From a candidate division WOR-3 bacterium (GTDB lineage: Bacteria > Hydrothermota > Tepidihabitantia > SM23-42 > JAOAFX01), in contig JBDRVV010000002.1 of assembly GCA_039802005.1 (NCBI GenBank), positions 62,001-126,000 of the forward strand: a DNA stretch of 64,000 nt, in the 5' to 3' direction. The notes beneath the pieces are model-generated. The model saw only the letters and a program-made list of their open reading frames with translations, had not been told where the DNA came from and did no database searches. The first letter of the stretch is position 1. Each line of letters starts with the position of its first letter. Below are positions 6,844 to 14,519 of the stretch, in pieces. A program made the position numbers and the translations under genes.

Positions 6844-8349
6844 ATGTCTTTCATTCTCCTGAAAAATTGTAATTTTGTTAATTTAAAGAAAAATAAAGTT
6901 AATAAATGCGACATTCTGATCACTAATGGTCGCATTTCAAAAATAATTTCTAATCCAACTGATGCAGAAAAATTGGATAAATTCCTGCATCGCAATTTTG
7001 TTGACTTTAAAATTTTCGATATTAAAAATAATTATCTAATATCAGGATTCGCGGACTCACACACCCATCTTCTTGCCCATGGTATAGAACTCCAGCGGGT
7101 GGATTTGAGTAAATGTTTTTCGCTTGATGAGTGTATTGAAAAATTGAAAATGGAGAAAGAAAGGGAGATTATCTTTGGGGTTAACTGGGATGAATCACTC
7201 TGGAAAAAGGGTAAAAAGAATGAATTAAACCGGAAGATACTGGATAAGATTTCAAAAAATAAACCAGTGGTTATGCGGCGGGTTTGCGGGCATTTTGCAG
7301 TTTGCAACACAAGGGCGCTTGATTTCATTTCTAAAGAATGGAAAATCGTGGATAGAGAAAACGGCTGGCTCTATGAAGATGCTGCGCTATATCTCAACAG
7401 GATATTCAAACCCAATTTTGAAATGTATAAAAAGGGACTTGAGCTGGCAACACGGCATGCCCTCTCATTGGGAATTACATCAATCCATGAGATTACCGAT
7501 ATAAATGGATTCAAAATATATCAGTTGTTAAAAAAACAAATAAAATTGCGTGTTGCATTATATATTACAACTGACATTTTGCCACTAATTGGCATGGGCA
7601 TTCAATCCAATTTCGGAAACGACTTTTTAAAATTTTCCGGGCTAAAGATATTTATGGATGGTTCAATTGGTGCCCAGACCGCAGCAATCAGAACACCTTA
7701 TAAGAATTCAAGAAACCGAGGAAAAATTCTCGTTTCTGAGAAAAATTTATTAAACCTGGTCCGAATGGCAGAAAGTAATTCAATTCAGTTAATGATACAT
7801 TCAATTGGTGACCGTTCAACAGATCTGGTTTTAAAAGTTTTCAAACAGATAGGGATTAGAAAAAATCAACTCCGTCATAGATTGGAACATATTGAGATAC
7901 TTCACTCAAAACAGATAAAGGAAATAAGCAAATTAAATTTAATTGCCTCAATGCAACCAAATTTTTTACGCTGGCAATTTCCCGATAATATGTATGAAAA
8001 AGCTCTTGGTTTAAGGTTTAAAGGTATGAATTGCTTTAAAAAGATAAAAAAAGCAGGGATAAAATTGATTTTTGGTTCCGACTGTATGCCTTTAGGACCT
8101 CTATATGGTATCAAACTTGCGGTCAATCATCCATTTTATGAAAGCCGATTGTCACCCGCTGAGGCGATAACCCTGTATACTCAATCTCCGCCTTTTGCAA
8201 CTTTTGATGAGAATAATAAAGGTATGATTGAAGAGGGAAAATTTGCTGACATTGTAGTGCTTAATAAAAATCCATTAATCAAAGAAAATCTTGATGATAT
8301 AAAAATCTTAAAAGTTTTCGTTGATGGTTGTCTCGTTTATAAAAATTGA
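6844..8349 (+). CDS. Amidohydrolase, YtcJ/AepA-like
   Basis: A 501-residue metal-dependent hydrolase of the amidohydrolase superfamily (amidohydrolase family 3). The metal-binding HxH appears as GFADSHTHLLAHG at about residues 67-79. Later ligands lie in MIHSIGDRSTD and RLEHIEI, and the catalytic Asp in FGSDCMPLGPL near residue 420. The C-terminal strand KGMIEEGKFADIVVLNKNPL is typical of the small beta-sandwich domain. Family members hydrolyse amide or formamide bonds of small molecules; the substrate cannot be inferred. ATG follows the TPR gene stop with no gap. Cytoplasmic, with no signal peptide. Confidence 0.9.
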   Translation: MSFILLKNCNFVNLKKNKVNKCDILITNGRISKIISNPTDAEKLDKFLHRNFVDFKIFDIKNNYLISGFADSHTHLLAHGIELQRVDLSKCFSLDECIEKLKMEKEREIIFGVNWDESLWKKGKKNELNRKILDKISKNKPVVMRRVCGHFAVCNTRALDFISKEWKIVDRENGWLYEDAALYLNRIFKPNFEMYKKGLELATRHALSLGITSIHEITDINGFKIYQLLKKQIKLRVALYITTDILPLIGMGIQSNFGNDFLKFSGLKIFMDGSIGAQTAAIRTPYKNSRNRGKILVSEKNLLNLVRMAESNSIQLMIHSIGDRSTDLVLKVFKQIGIRKNQLRHRLEHIEILHSKQIKEISKLNLIASMQPNFLRWQFPDNMYEKALGLRFKGMNCFKKIKKAGIKLIFGSDCMPLGPLYGIKLAVNHPFYESRLSPAEAITLYTQSPPFATFDENNKGMIEEGKFADIVVLNKNPLIKENLDDIKILKVFVDGCLVYKN

Positions 8350-8373
8350 TAATAAAAACTTCCGTAGCATTTT

Positions 8374-9192
8374 ATGAGAAATTTTTTCTGGGTCTTCAAA
8401 GAAGCATATAATAAATTCAATATTGACCGCTGCCCATTGCTTGCTTCTGCACTTGTAAACGCATCCATATTCAGTCTCTTCCCTTTGATTCTCGGGATAC
8501 TATCATTTTCATTCTTTATTCTTGGTTCATCCCAGGGGATCATTGAAAAAATTCTTCCAATTTTAAAACAAATAATACCCATAGGCCTTGATGAAATAAT
8601 AAAAAACATTAAGGCAGTGAGGCAGACATCAATAATTGTTGCAATCATTGGTATGCTCGGCTTTTTATGGGGTTCAGCAAGTATATTCGGAGCGATTGAA
8701 TCAAGTTTGAACCTCATCTGGAAGGCAAAGAAAGACCGGCCCTTCTTTAAAAAAAGTTTGATCACCATGGCATGGGCTTTTATTATTTGGATATTATTAA
8801 TTGCTACGGTTGGTATTACATTCTGGGCGAGTGCTATTGGCTTAAGGGGAATCATTAAATTATTGCCACTTTTGAATATAATCATAAGCACAATAATTTT
8901 TGGACTCATTTATTGGTTTTTCCCAAATCGTAAAGTAAAATTTAAAGAAGCATATATCGGCGCAATATTTACAGGAATATCGTGGGAATTAGCCAAATTT
9001 CTATTTACCCTTTATATTACAAGGGTTGTGGACTATTCTAAAATATTCGGTTCACTTTCAGCAATAATATTACTGCTACTCTGGTTATATTATTCTGCCT
9101 TTATCTTTCTTTACGGCGCAGAAATAAGTTATGTATATGCCCGCCGAAAATTTTTAAGAAAAAGGGGCAAAATTCTTGACATTCGCAAATAA
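8374..9192 (+). CDS. YihY/BrkB family inner-membrane protein
   Basis: A 272-residue polytopic membrane protein with about six segments. It shows family hallmarks: an N-terminal NIDRCPLLASALVNASIFSLFPLILG, a central FLWGSASIFGAIESSLNLIW, and a C-terminal RVVDYSKIFGSLSAIILLLLWLYYSAFIFLYGAEISYVY (shown in pieces). The family (once misnamed RNase BN) has no firmly established function; roles in lipid or alginate transport have been proposed. It ends in a basic tail that overlaps the promoter of the next gene. No ribosome site is obvious before the ATG. Confidence 0.9.
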   Translation: MRNFFWVFKEAYNKFNIDRCPLLASALVNASIFSLFPLILGILSFSFFILGSSQGIIEKILPILKQIIPIGLDEIIKNIKAVRQTSIIVAIIGMLGFLWGSASIFGAIESSLNLIWKAKKDRPFFKKSLITMAWAFIIWILLIATVGITFWASAIGLRGIIKLLPLLNIIISTIIFGLIYWFFPNRKVKFKEAYIGAIFTGISWELAKFLFTLYITRVVDYSKIFGSLSAIILLLLWLYYSAFIFLYGAEISYVYARRKFLRKRGKILDIRK

Positions 9193-9203
9193 ATCTCTAT
9201 AAT
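9176..9203 (+). promoter_or_regulatory. Promoter of the glycosyltransferase fusion gene
   Basis: TTGACA 9176-9181, 16-bp spacer, TATAAT 9198-9203. It lies across the stop codon of the YihY gene. The ATG at 9212 is only 8 bases beyond the -10 box, so the transcript is predicted to be leaderless or nearly so. Confidence 0.75.
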
Positions 9204-9211
9204 TCATCAGA

Positions 9212-11257
9212 ATGGAAATTGAAGTTTCTATAGTCATCGTTAACTACAATGTCAAGCATTTCCTTGAACAGTGCCTTATGGCAGTAGAAAAGGCAAGGCA
9301 TAATCTTAATATTGAAATTATTGTTGTGGACAACGCATCCGTTGATGGCAGCCAGTCAATGATAAAGAAAAAATTTCCAGGTGTAATACTTATTGAGAAC
9401 CAGAAAAATTTAGGATTTGCAAAGGCGAATAATCAGGCATTAAAAATTGCCCGAGGTAAGTATATCCTTATATTAAATCCTGATACCCTTATTCAGGAAG
9501 ATACCCTAATAAATTTAAAAAACTTTCTTGATGAACATCCTGAAGCAGGTGCAGTGGGTTGCAAATTGATAAATCCTGACGGTTCTTTTCAGGTAGCAAG
9601 TAGAAGAAGCATTCCCACACCCTGGGTTGCATTTACCAAGATTGTTGGTTTGAGCAAAATTTTCCCCAAGAGCAAAACCTTTGGTAGTTATAATCTAACA
9701 TATATTTCGCCGGATATAGAATCTGAAGTGGATGTCCTTTCGGGTTCTTTAATGCTGGTGCGTAATGAAATACTAAGAAAAGTCGGGTATTTTGATGAAG
9801 ATTATTTTATGTATGGCGAGGATATTGACCTTTGTTATAAAATTAAAAAAGCAGGAAGTAAAATTTACTACACACCGAAGACAAAAGCAATCCATTATAA
9901 AGGTGAAAGCACAAAGAAGGGCGAATTTTCTTATATCACAAATTTCTATTCCGCAATGTTAATCTTCATTGATAAGCACTTTAAAGACCATTATTCTCTG
10001 CTTGTCAAATCTATTTTAAAAACTGGGATTTACTTGAGAGCATATATCGCGTTTCTCACTTCCTTTTTTAGAAGTATTGCTTCACCATTGATTGATCTCC
10101 TCTTAATTATAGTAAGCATTTTTGTTGCAATCAAGATATGGCTTCCCCATTATGCACTGATTAGATTTCGCATCATATACCCGGTCTACACGTTTATCTG
10201 GTTCGCAAGTATTTATCTTTCAGGTGCATATCATACCAAGGGTAGATACCACATAAAACCAATCATTGGTGGTGCCCTCGTAGGTTTTTTATTAAATTCA
10301 ACATTTACGTATTTTTTTAAACAATTTGCCTACTCAAGGGTTGTAATTCTCATTGCCTTTGTTCTTATTATTATAATCTTAAGCATATGGAGATTGGTCT
10401 ATCGCTGGATTGGTCCGCATGCAATCAAACACCCCTTATCAAAACTCAGAAGGACAATCATTGTTGGTGCCGGAAAAGAAGGTTTGAGAATTTTAAAAAA
10501 ATTGAGGGCAAGACCTGACATACCATACGAAATTTGTGGATTTGTTGACTTTGATGAAAAAAATGTAGGCAAAGAAATTGATGGCGCTGAGGTTCTCTCA
10601 ACAATTGAACACATTAAGGAAGTAATTAAAATCCAGAAAATTGACGACGTAATCTTCTCCAGTGACCGTTTGAGCAATAAACAAATCCTTGAAACAATCT
10701 CTTATGCAAGTGGCACAGGAGTTAATTTCCGTATCGTTCCAAACGAACTTGAGTATATCATTGCAAAATCTTCTGTGGATGAAATAGATTCCCTGCCTTT
10801 ATTGGATTTTGTAAGTTCATATGACCCGATAGATTTAATCGTCAAGCGCGGATTTGATTTAATCATTTCGGTTTTAGTCATTATCTTATCTTTGCCGTTT
10901 TTTTTAATTAACCTGCTTATTGGTGCCAGAATTAAAGAGAAAAAAATTTATACCGAAGGTGGTGGAATAGGAGTAATCTATATCTTTGAAAAGGGAATCC
11001 CATTTTTAAAATATCTTCCCAGCTATCTTTCTGTTTTAAAAGGAACAATAAGTCTTGTTGGTGCCGAGATAATGGAAATAGATAAAACAAAAGAAAAACC
11101 TGTATACAAACCTGGTCTCACAGGTTTTGTCCAGATTAAAATGCGTGAAAAAAATAAACAGTTAGGAGTACAGGAACGGGATTACTACAATCTGTATTAT
11201 CTTAAAAACCGCTCTCTCGTCACCGACCTACAAATTCTTATCAGGTCAATTTTTTAA
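9212..11257 (+). CDS. GT2 glycosyltransferase fused to a decayed polyprenyl-phosphate sugar-phosphate transferase
   Basis: A 681-residue fusion. Residues 1 to about 270 are a GT2 rhamnosyltransferase-like domain (SIVIVNYNVKHFLEQCL, VVDNASVDGSQ, LNPDTLI, YFMYGEDIDLCYKI). Then come membrane segments (about 285-400), a nucleotide-binding-like CoA_binding domain (IIVGAGKEGLRILKKL), and a WbaP-type bacterial sugar transferase domain from about 550 (VKRGFDLIISVLVIILSLPF). In that last domain the usual LDELPQ is replaced by FLKYLPSY and the PRP motif by AEI, and the KFRSM segment is absent. The catalytic Asp-Glu dyad therefore seems lost, although GLTGFVQI and YYLKNRSLVTDLQIL persist. It probably builds surface glycans; the C-terminal half may serve as an anchor or lipid-binding scaffold. 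Confidence 0.85.
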   Translation: MEIEVSIVIVNYNVKHFLEQCLMAVEKARHNLNIEIIVVDNASVDGSQSMIKKKFPGVILIENQKNLGFAKANNQALKIARGKYILILNPDTLIQEDTLINLKNFLDEHPEAGAVGCKLINPDGSFQVASRRSIPTPWVAFTKIVGLSKIFPKSKTFGSYNLTYISPDIESEVDVLSGSLMLVRNEILRKVGYFDEDYFMYGEDIDLCYKIKKAGSKIYYTPKTKAIHYKGESTKKGEFSYITNFYSAMLIFIDKHFKDHYSLLVKSILKTGIYLRAYIAFLTSFFRSIASPLIDLLLIIVSIFVAIKIWLPHYALIRFRIIYPVYTFIWFASIYLSGAYHTKGRYHIKPIIGGALVGFLLNSTFTYFFKQFAYSRVVILIAFVLIIIILSIWRLVYRWIGPHAIKHPLSKLRRTIIVGAGKEGLRILKKLRARPDIPYEICGFVDFDEKNVGKEIDGAEVLSTIEHIKEVIKIQKIDDVIFSSDRLSNKQILETISYASGTGVNFRIVPNELEYIIAKSSVDEIDSLPLLDFVSSYDPIDLIVKRGFDLIISVLVIILSLPFFLINLLIGARIKEKKIYTEGGGIGVIYIFEKGIPFLKYLPSYLSVLKGTISLVGAEIMEIDKTKEKPVYKPGLTGFVQIKMREKNKQLGVQERDYYNLYYLKNRSLVTDLQILIRSIF

Positions 11258-11266
11258 TCTACTATA

Positions 11267-11734
11267 TTATTTTTCCGGTGGCGGAGGATGTCTTCGCCAT
11301 CTTATCTCTCTTATTAAATCCCTAATTTCTTTTTCAAATTCCTCCTGAAATATTATAAATTTTGCTTGCTGCTCCGGAGTCAATATTTGCTTTATTTCTT
11401 CTAATTCCTTCAACTGAGATTCAAATCTTTTTTTCTGTAATTCTTGAAGTCTATTAAGGGTTTTTACTATTTCCTGCTCTTTTGCCTTCTCGTCTAAAAG
11501 TTCTTTCAATTTTTGAATAATCTCCATTCTCTGTTTGTGGAATTCCTGTTCGTTTTTTCTCATTTCCTTTAATCTTGGGAAAAGTTTTGTTATTTGTTCT
11601 TCAGAAAGGTCAAGTTCTTCAGTCAATTTATATACCCTGACCTTCTCAATTATTTCCCTCGGATCTTTTTCTTCAGATTTTCCCTGGGCAAAAATGAAAA
11701 GCAATGGCAAAAAGAAAATAATAAATTTCTTCAT
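11267..11734 (-). CDS. Spy/CpxP-like periplasmic protein
   Basis: A 155-residue protein with a signal peptide (MKKFIIFFLPLLFIFAQG) followed by a wholly helical, charged region with two LTxxQ-type motifs (DLSEEQITKLFP and LTPEQQAKFIIF). This is the pattern of the Spy/CpxP/zinc-resistance-associated family of periplasmic chaperones and stress sensors. It ends in a proline-rich RRHPPPPEK. It is the last gene of a sigma factor/anti-sigma factor operon, after GGGGGT ribosome-site sequence, which supports a role in sensing envelope stress. CpxP-like proteins beside ECF pairs often act as accessory sensors. Confidence 0.75.
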   Translation of the reverse strand: MKKFIIFFLPLLFIFAQGKSEEKDPREIIEKVRVYKLTEELDLSEEQITKLFPRLKEMRKNEQEFHKQRMEIIQKLKELLDEKAKEQEIVKTLNRLQELQKKRFESQLKELEEIKQILTPEQQAKFIIFQEEFEKEIRDLIREIRWRRHPPPPEK

Positions 11735-11758
11735 ATTACCCCCTTGTATAGATTCAAC

Positions 11759-12301
11759 TTAAAGATATTGTTCGCCAAACTTATTATACAGAATTTTAAT
11801 AAATTCTTCTTTCTCATTTTGGTCCATTTCCATCAACGCCTGCGTAGGTTCAATTCCCAGATATTCTTCAATAACATTAAATTGATTTATTAAATCATCA
11901 TCAACAACCCTTTCCAGTAAAAGGCTGTTTAAATTTTCATCCTGAAACAGATTTGTAACAGATACAGGTATTTCAATTGATTGTTCTTTCTTTAAGTTGA
12001 ACAGAATCAAGAAAATGACCAGACCAAATACCGGTGCCAGTATACCCAAAAACTTCCAGGCAGATCTCTTTAAAGTAATCTTCTCTCTACGAATATTTTC
12101 CTTTATCCTTTTAAAGAATTCATTTTCAGGCAAAGGGATTTCGTCTTTATCAATCAATTCATATAATTTTCTATATTCAGATAACTCCCGACGACATTCT
12201 TCACATCCACCAAGATGTTCCTCGAACAAAAGCCTCTGTTCCGGCGTCATCAATCCTTCTATATATTCCAGTATCAAAATTTTATTCTTACATTCCTTCA
12301 T
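11759..12301 (-). CDS. Anti-sigma factor with zinc-binding ZAS domain
   Basis: A 180-residue single-pass membrane protein. The N-terminal cytoplasmic domain carries the zinc anti-sigma motif H29-x3-C33-x2-C36 (EEHLGGCEECRREL). A membrane segment follows at about residues 84-103 (FLGILAPVFGLVIFLILF), then a short extracytoplasmic acidic domain. Such proteins hold their ECF sigma factor at the membrane until a signal causes release. It overlaps the sigma factor gene by 4 bases. The outer domain is not one I recognise. Confidence 0.9.
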   Translation of the reverse strand: MKECKNKILILEYIEGLMTPEQRLLFEEHLGGCEECRRELSEYRKLYELIDKDEIPLPENEFFKRIKENIRREKITLKRSAWKFLGILAPVFGLVIFLILFNLKKEQSIEIPVSVTNLFQDENLNSLLLERVVDDDLINQFNVIEEYLGIEPTQALMEMDQNEKEEFIKILYNKFGEQYL

Positions 12302-12810
12302 AAATAGTCCTTTAATAGAGACCTTAGTCTTTTAATTGCCTGAAAATGGTTTGCCTTTGCTGCACCTGTTGATATTTTCATGATCTCGCCAATTTCTTCA
12401 AAAGTATATCCTTCAAAGTGCCTGAGAATAAAAGCCGTTTTCTGCCTTTCGGGTAACCTTGCAATTGCATCTTCAATTGCCTTTTTCAAGATTAGATTCC
12501 TTTCAGCCGGATTGGATATTGAACCATCAAGTTCTGTTGTCTTATGTAATTTCCGTTTAAATGAGATACAGGTATTGACTGTAATACGATAAACCCAGGT
12601 GAAAAATTTGCATTTTTCATTAAATTCTTTAAGGTTGTTATAAATCTTGATAAATATTTCCTGGGTGAGTTCCTTTGCATCGTCTTCATTCCTAACAAAC
12701 CGATAGCAGATTGAATATATCGGTTGTTGATATTTTTCAAATAGTGCATCAAAAGCAGTCTCATCTCCACTCTTATATCTTTTAACAAGTGATGAATCCT
12801 CATCATTCAT
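12298..12810 (-). CDS. ECF-family RNA polymerase sigma factor
   Basis: A 170-residue sigma-70 family protein consisting only of region 2 (ALFEKYQQPIYSICYRFV, then DAKELTQEIFIKIYNNL and FTWVYRITVNTC) and region 4 (RLPERQKTAFILRHFEGYT, then FEEIGEIMKISTGAAKA), as expected for ECF sigma factors. It directs polymerase to stress-response promoters and is presumably restrained by the downstream anti-sigma factor, with which it overlaps by 4 bases. No consensus TTGACA/TATAAT promoter is visible upstream, which fits self-regulation. A CGTC at 12819-12822 (minus strand) is a weak candidate -10 element. Confidence 0.92.
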   Translation of the reverse strand: MNDEDSSLVKRYKSGDETAFDALFEKYQQPIYSICYRFVRNEDDAKELTQEIFIKIYNNLKEFNEKCKFFTWVYRITVNTCISFKRKLHKTTELDGSISNPAERNLILKKAIEDAIARLPERQKTAFILRHFEGYTFEEIGEIMKISTGAAKANHFQAIKRLRSLLKDYL

Positions 12811-12848
12811 TTTATTTTGACGCAGGTTTGTGGCTGATTGGTTTAATC

Positions 12849-12902
12849 AATAATTAGATTAACAGTAGCAATGATTGAATTTTTCTATAAAATCTAATTA
12901 TT
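12849..12902. repeat. Long AT-rich inverted repeat between the rubredoxin and sigma genes
   Basis: Perfect 12-bp arms AATAATTAGATT (12849-12860) and AATCTAATTATT (12891-12902) around a 30-nt loop. It lies just past the rubredoxin stop, on the minus strand, and upstream of the sigma factor gene. It may be a weak transcription end or an operator. There is no T-tract. Confidence 0.5.
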
Positions 12903-12911
12903 AGTCTTAAA

Positions 12912-13085
12912 TTAATATTCCTCCTCGGTATAAGGTTCAAATTGCTCTTTCTCTGCACCACATTCAGGGCAGACCCAATCATCGGGCAATTGTTCAAAGA
13001 GCGTTCCGGGTTCAATCCCGTTATCGGGATCCCCGTATTCTGGGTCATAAATATAACCACAGATAGTGCATTGCCATTTGCCCAT
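12912..13085 (-). CDS. Rubredoxin
   Basis: A 57-residue protein with the two rubredoxin knuckles, CTICGY (Cys6, Cys9) and CPECGA (Cys39, Cys42 region), plus conserved YDPEYGDP and LPDDWVCP segments. It binds a single Fe(Cys)4 centre and carries electrons in the cytoplasm, typically in oxygen and peroxide detoxification of anaerobes. This supports an anaerobic or microaerophilic lifestyle, though no rubrerythrin or flavodiiron gene is next to it. A strong AAGGAGG ribosome site precedes the ATG, and a consensus promoter lies at 13110-13137. Confidence 0.97.
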   Translation of the reverse strand: MGKWQCTICGYIYDPEYGDPDNGIEPGTLFEQLPDDWVCPECGAEKEQFEPYTEEEY

Positions 13086-13109
13086 TATACCTCCTTTAAA
13101 AGCATTTTT

Positions 13110-13137
13110 ATTATATTTAAGAATTCAATTCTGTCAA
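13110..13137 (-). promoter_or_regulatory. Rubredoxin promoter
   Basis: On the minus strand: TTGACA (13137-13132), 16-bp spacer, TATAAT (13115-13110), followed by a leader of about 18-25 nt holding an AAGGAGG ribosome site. Confidence 0.7.
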
Positions 13138-13155
13138 TAAAAATAATAAATCTTT

Positions 13156-13485
13156 TTACTTGTGCTGAGGGCATATAATAGTTCCATTTTCGGAATTATA
13201 TATATATCGCTGTCCGGTCACTGGACAATATGTTTCCTGTAAAGGAATATCTTGCAATTCATCAAGACTCTGTGGATATTTACCATTCTCTGCGTAATAC
13301 AATTGGATTGCGTTTTCAATCTTTTTTATCTGTGTCTGACATTGTAAAATATGTGCCCGCTCAGGTGGTGATACAGCATGCTGTGTCTCTATGGTCCCGC
13401 GTGTATAAACTGTTCCTGCCTTATAAACCAATATCCCCACAATAAAAAGACCAATTACAAGACCAATCAGTGTATATGGCTTCAT
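13156..13485 (-). CDS. Pilin/pseudopilin-like small membrane protein
   Basis: A 109-residue protein with one N-terminal membrane segment (LIGLVIGLFIVGILVY) and a soluble part with the type IV pilin/GspG-like pattern IENAIQLYYAENGKYPQSLDEL. It ends with two cysteines (ETYCPVTGQ and GTIICPQHK). The hydrophobic segment lacks a recognisable prepilin peptidase site (G followed by F/M-T-L-x-E), so it may be a pilin-like anchor protein and not a processed pilin. It is monocistronic, with a promoter at 13491-13518 that predicts a leaderless message. Confidence 0.65.
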   Translation of the reverse strand: MKPYTLIGLVIGLFIVGILVYKAGTVYTRGTIETQHAVSPPERAHILQCQTQIKKIENAIQLYYAENGKYPQSLDELQDIPLQETYCPVTGQRYIYNSENGTIICPQHK

Positions 13486-13490
13486 ACTCT

Positions 13491-13518
13491 ATTATAAATA
13501 ATCCATATAGAATGTCAA
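13491..13518 (-). promoter_or_regulatory. Promoter of the pilin-like gene (leaderless)
   Basis: Minus strand: TTGACA (13518-13513), 16-bp spacer, TATAAT (13496-13491), then AGAGT and ATG. Only 5 bases separate the -10 box from the start codon. Confidence 0.75.
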
Positions 13519-13566
13519 CCATTGAAAATAAATCCGCTAAGTATTCAGCAAAAGCATAACCAATCT

Positions 13567-13594
13567 TTGTGCATTATGAACAAATTTTGTGCAC
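13567..13594. promoter_or_regulatory. Possible activator sites upstream of the first sigma-54 promoter
   Basis: Two TTGTGCA direct repeats about 20 bp apart (near 13568-13574 and 13588-13594), roughly two helical turns, centred about 65 bp upstream of the -12 element. Placement fits an enhancer-binding protein, but the motif is short. Confidence 0.35.
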
Positions 13595-13631
13595 CATCAT
13601 ATAAAAACCCTTTAAATTTCATAAGTTTTTC

Positions 13632-13648
13632 CTGGCACAGAATTTGCA
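13632..13648 (+). promoter_or_regulatory. Sigma-54 promoter for the 13672-16104 genes
   Basis: CTGGCACAGAATTTGCA matches the sigma-54 consensus TGGCAC-N5-TTGCA. The -24 GG (13634-13635) and -12 GC (13646-13647) are separated by exactly 10 bases. Transcription would start near 13659, giving a 12-nt leader that includes the GAGG ribosome site before the ATG at 13672. Confidence 0.8.
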
Positions 13649-13671
13649 TATTATATGGTTAGAGGTGCAAA

Positions 13672-14442
13672 ATGAAAAGAATAAAAAATCTCTTCCAATT
13701 GATTTTAGTCTCAACCGGATTACTCTTATCGCCCTGCTGTTATGAAGAAGCCGACCATGAACCGCCCGCAGTCCCCAGGGGTTTGACATCGATAACCGGT
13801 GACGAAGAAGTTATGCTCACCTGGTATCAAAATAACGAACCAGACCTTGCCGGATATAGAATCTATCGTGGTCCAGCACCCGAAGGGCCATATTACCTTA
13901 TTGGTGAAACGAATCTTGATTATTTCCTTGATTGTGGCCTAATAAATGGACAAACCTATTTTTATGCAATATCTGCCTTTGATATCCACAATAACGAGAG
14001 CGAACTCTCTTACGAACTTGTATTTGATACACCAAGACCCGAAGGTTTCAATCAGAAGTTATTTGATTTCACGGTCTATCCTGAATATGCGGGCTGGGAT
14101 TTCAGCAATTACACGGTTGTGCCCTATAATCATCCGTATTGTGATTTTTACTTTGGCTATGATGAATATCTTGGCTCATATTATTTTTATATCCGGAGGC
14201 CTGGTGGACTTATCCAGGATATGGGGTATACTGCTTCATTTGATGAAATTGGGTATGCACCTGACGATGGCTGGTCTCCAACAGGAATTGTTGAAGCCAT
14301 TGTAGGACATACCTATGTTATCTGGACCTGGGATAACCACTTTGCAAAAATAAGGGTTGCATCATTAAAACCTGGTTATGTGATATTTGACTGGGCATAC
14401 CAGGTTGACCCTGGCAACCCTGAACTGGTGAGGAAAAAATGA
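13672..14442 (+). CDS. Exported fibronectin type III protein, possibly a lipoprotein
   Basis: A 256-residue protein. The N-terminal signal ends in LLLSPCC, a possible though imperfect lipobox (Pro at -1). A fibronectin type III domain occupies about residues 33-125 (PPAVPRGLTSITGDEEVMLTW ... GYRIYRGPAPEGPY ... YFYAISAFDIHNNES). The C-terminal half is rich in Tyr, Trp and Asp (YAGWDFSNYT, IWTWDNHFAKIRV) and is unrecognised; the VIWTWDNHFAKIRV section suggests a beta-sandwich. It is the first gene after the sigma-54 promoter and is followed by three more exported proteins. Likely cell-surface or periplasmic; function unknown. Confidence 0.75.
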   Translation: MKRIKNLFQLILVSTGLLLSPCCYEEADHEPPAVPRGLTSITGDEEVMLTWYQNNEPDLAGYRIYRGPAPEGPYYLIGETNLDYFLDCGLINGQTYFYAISAFDIHNNESELSYELVFDTPRPEGFNQKLFDFTVYPEYAGWDFSNYTVVPYNHPYCDFYFGYDEYLGSYYFYIRRPGGLIQDMGYTASFDEIGYAPDDGWSPTGIVEAIVGHTYVIWTWDNHFAKIRVASLKPGYVIFDWAYQVDPGNPELVRKK

Positions 14443-14519
14443 AATTTATTCAGCGTGAGTCTGCTTTGCAATCCACGGTTATTCGCGGATTGCGAAGCGA
14501 TAATAGAAAGGAGGTTAAA

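Noticed and set aside
12819-12846. CGTC plus TTAAAC as an ECF-type promoter for the sigma factor gene
   Set aside because: The spacer is 18 bp and the -35 match is poor; listed only as a candidate under the ECF finding.
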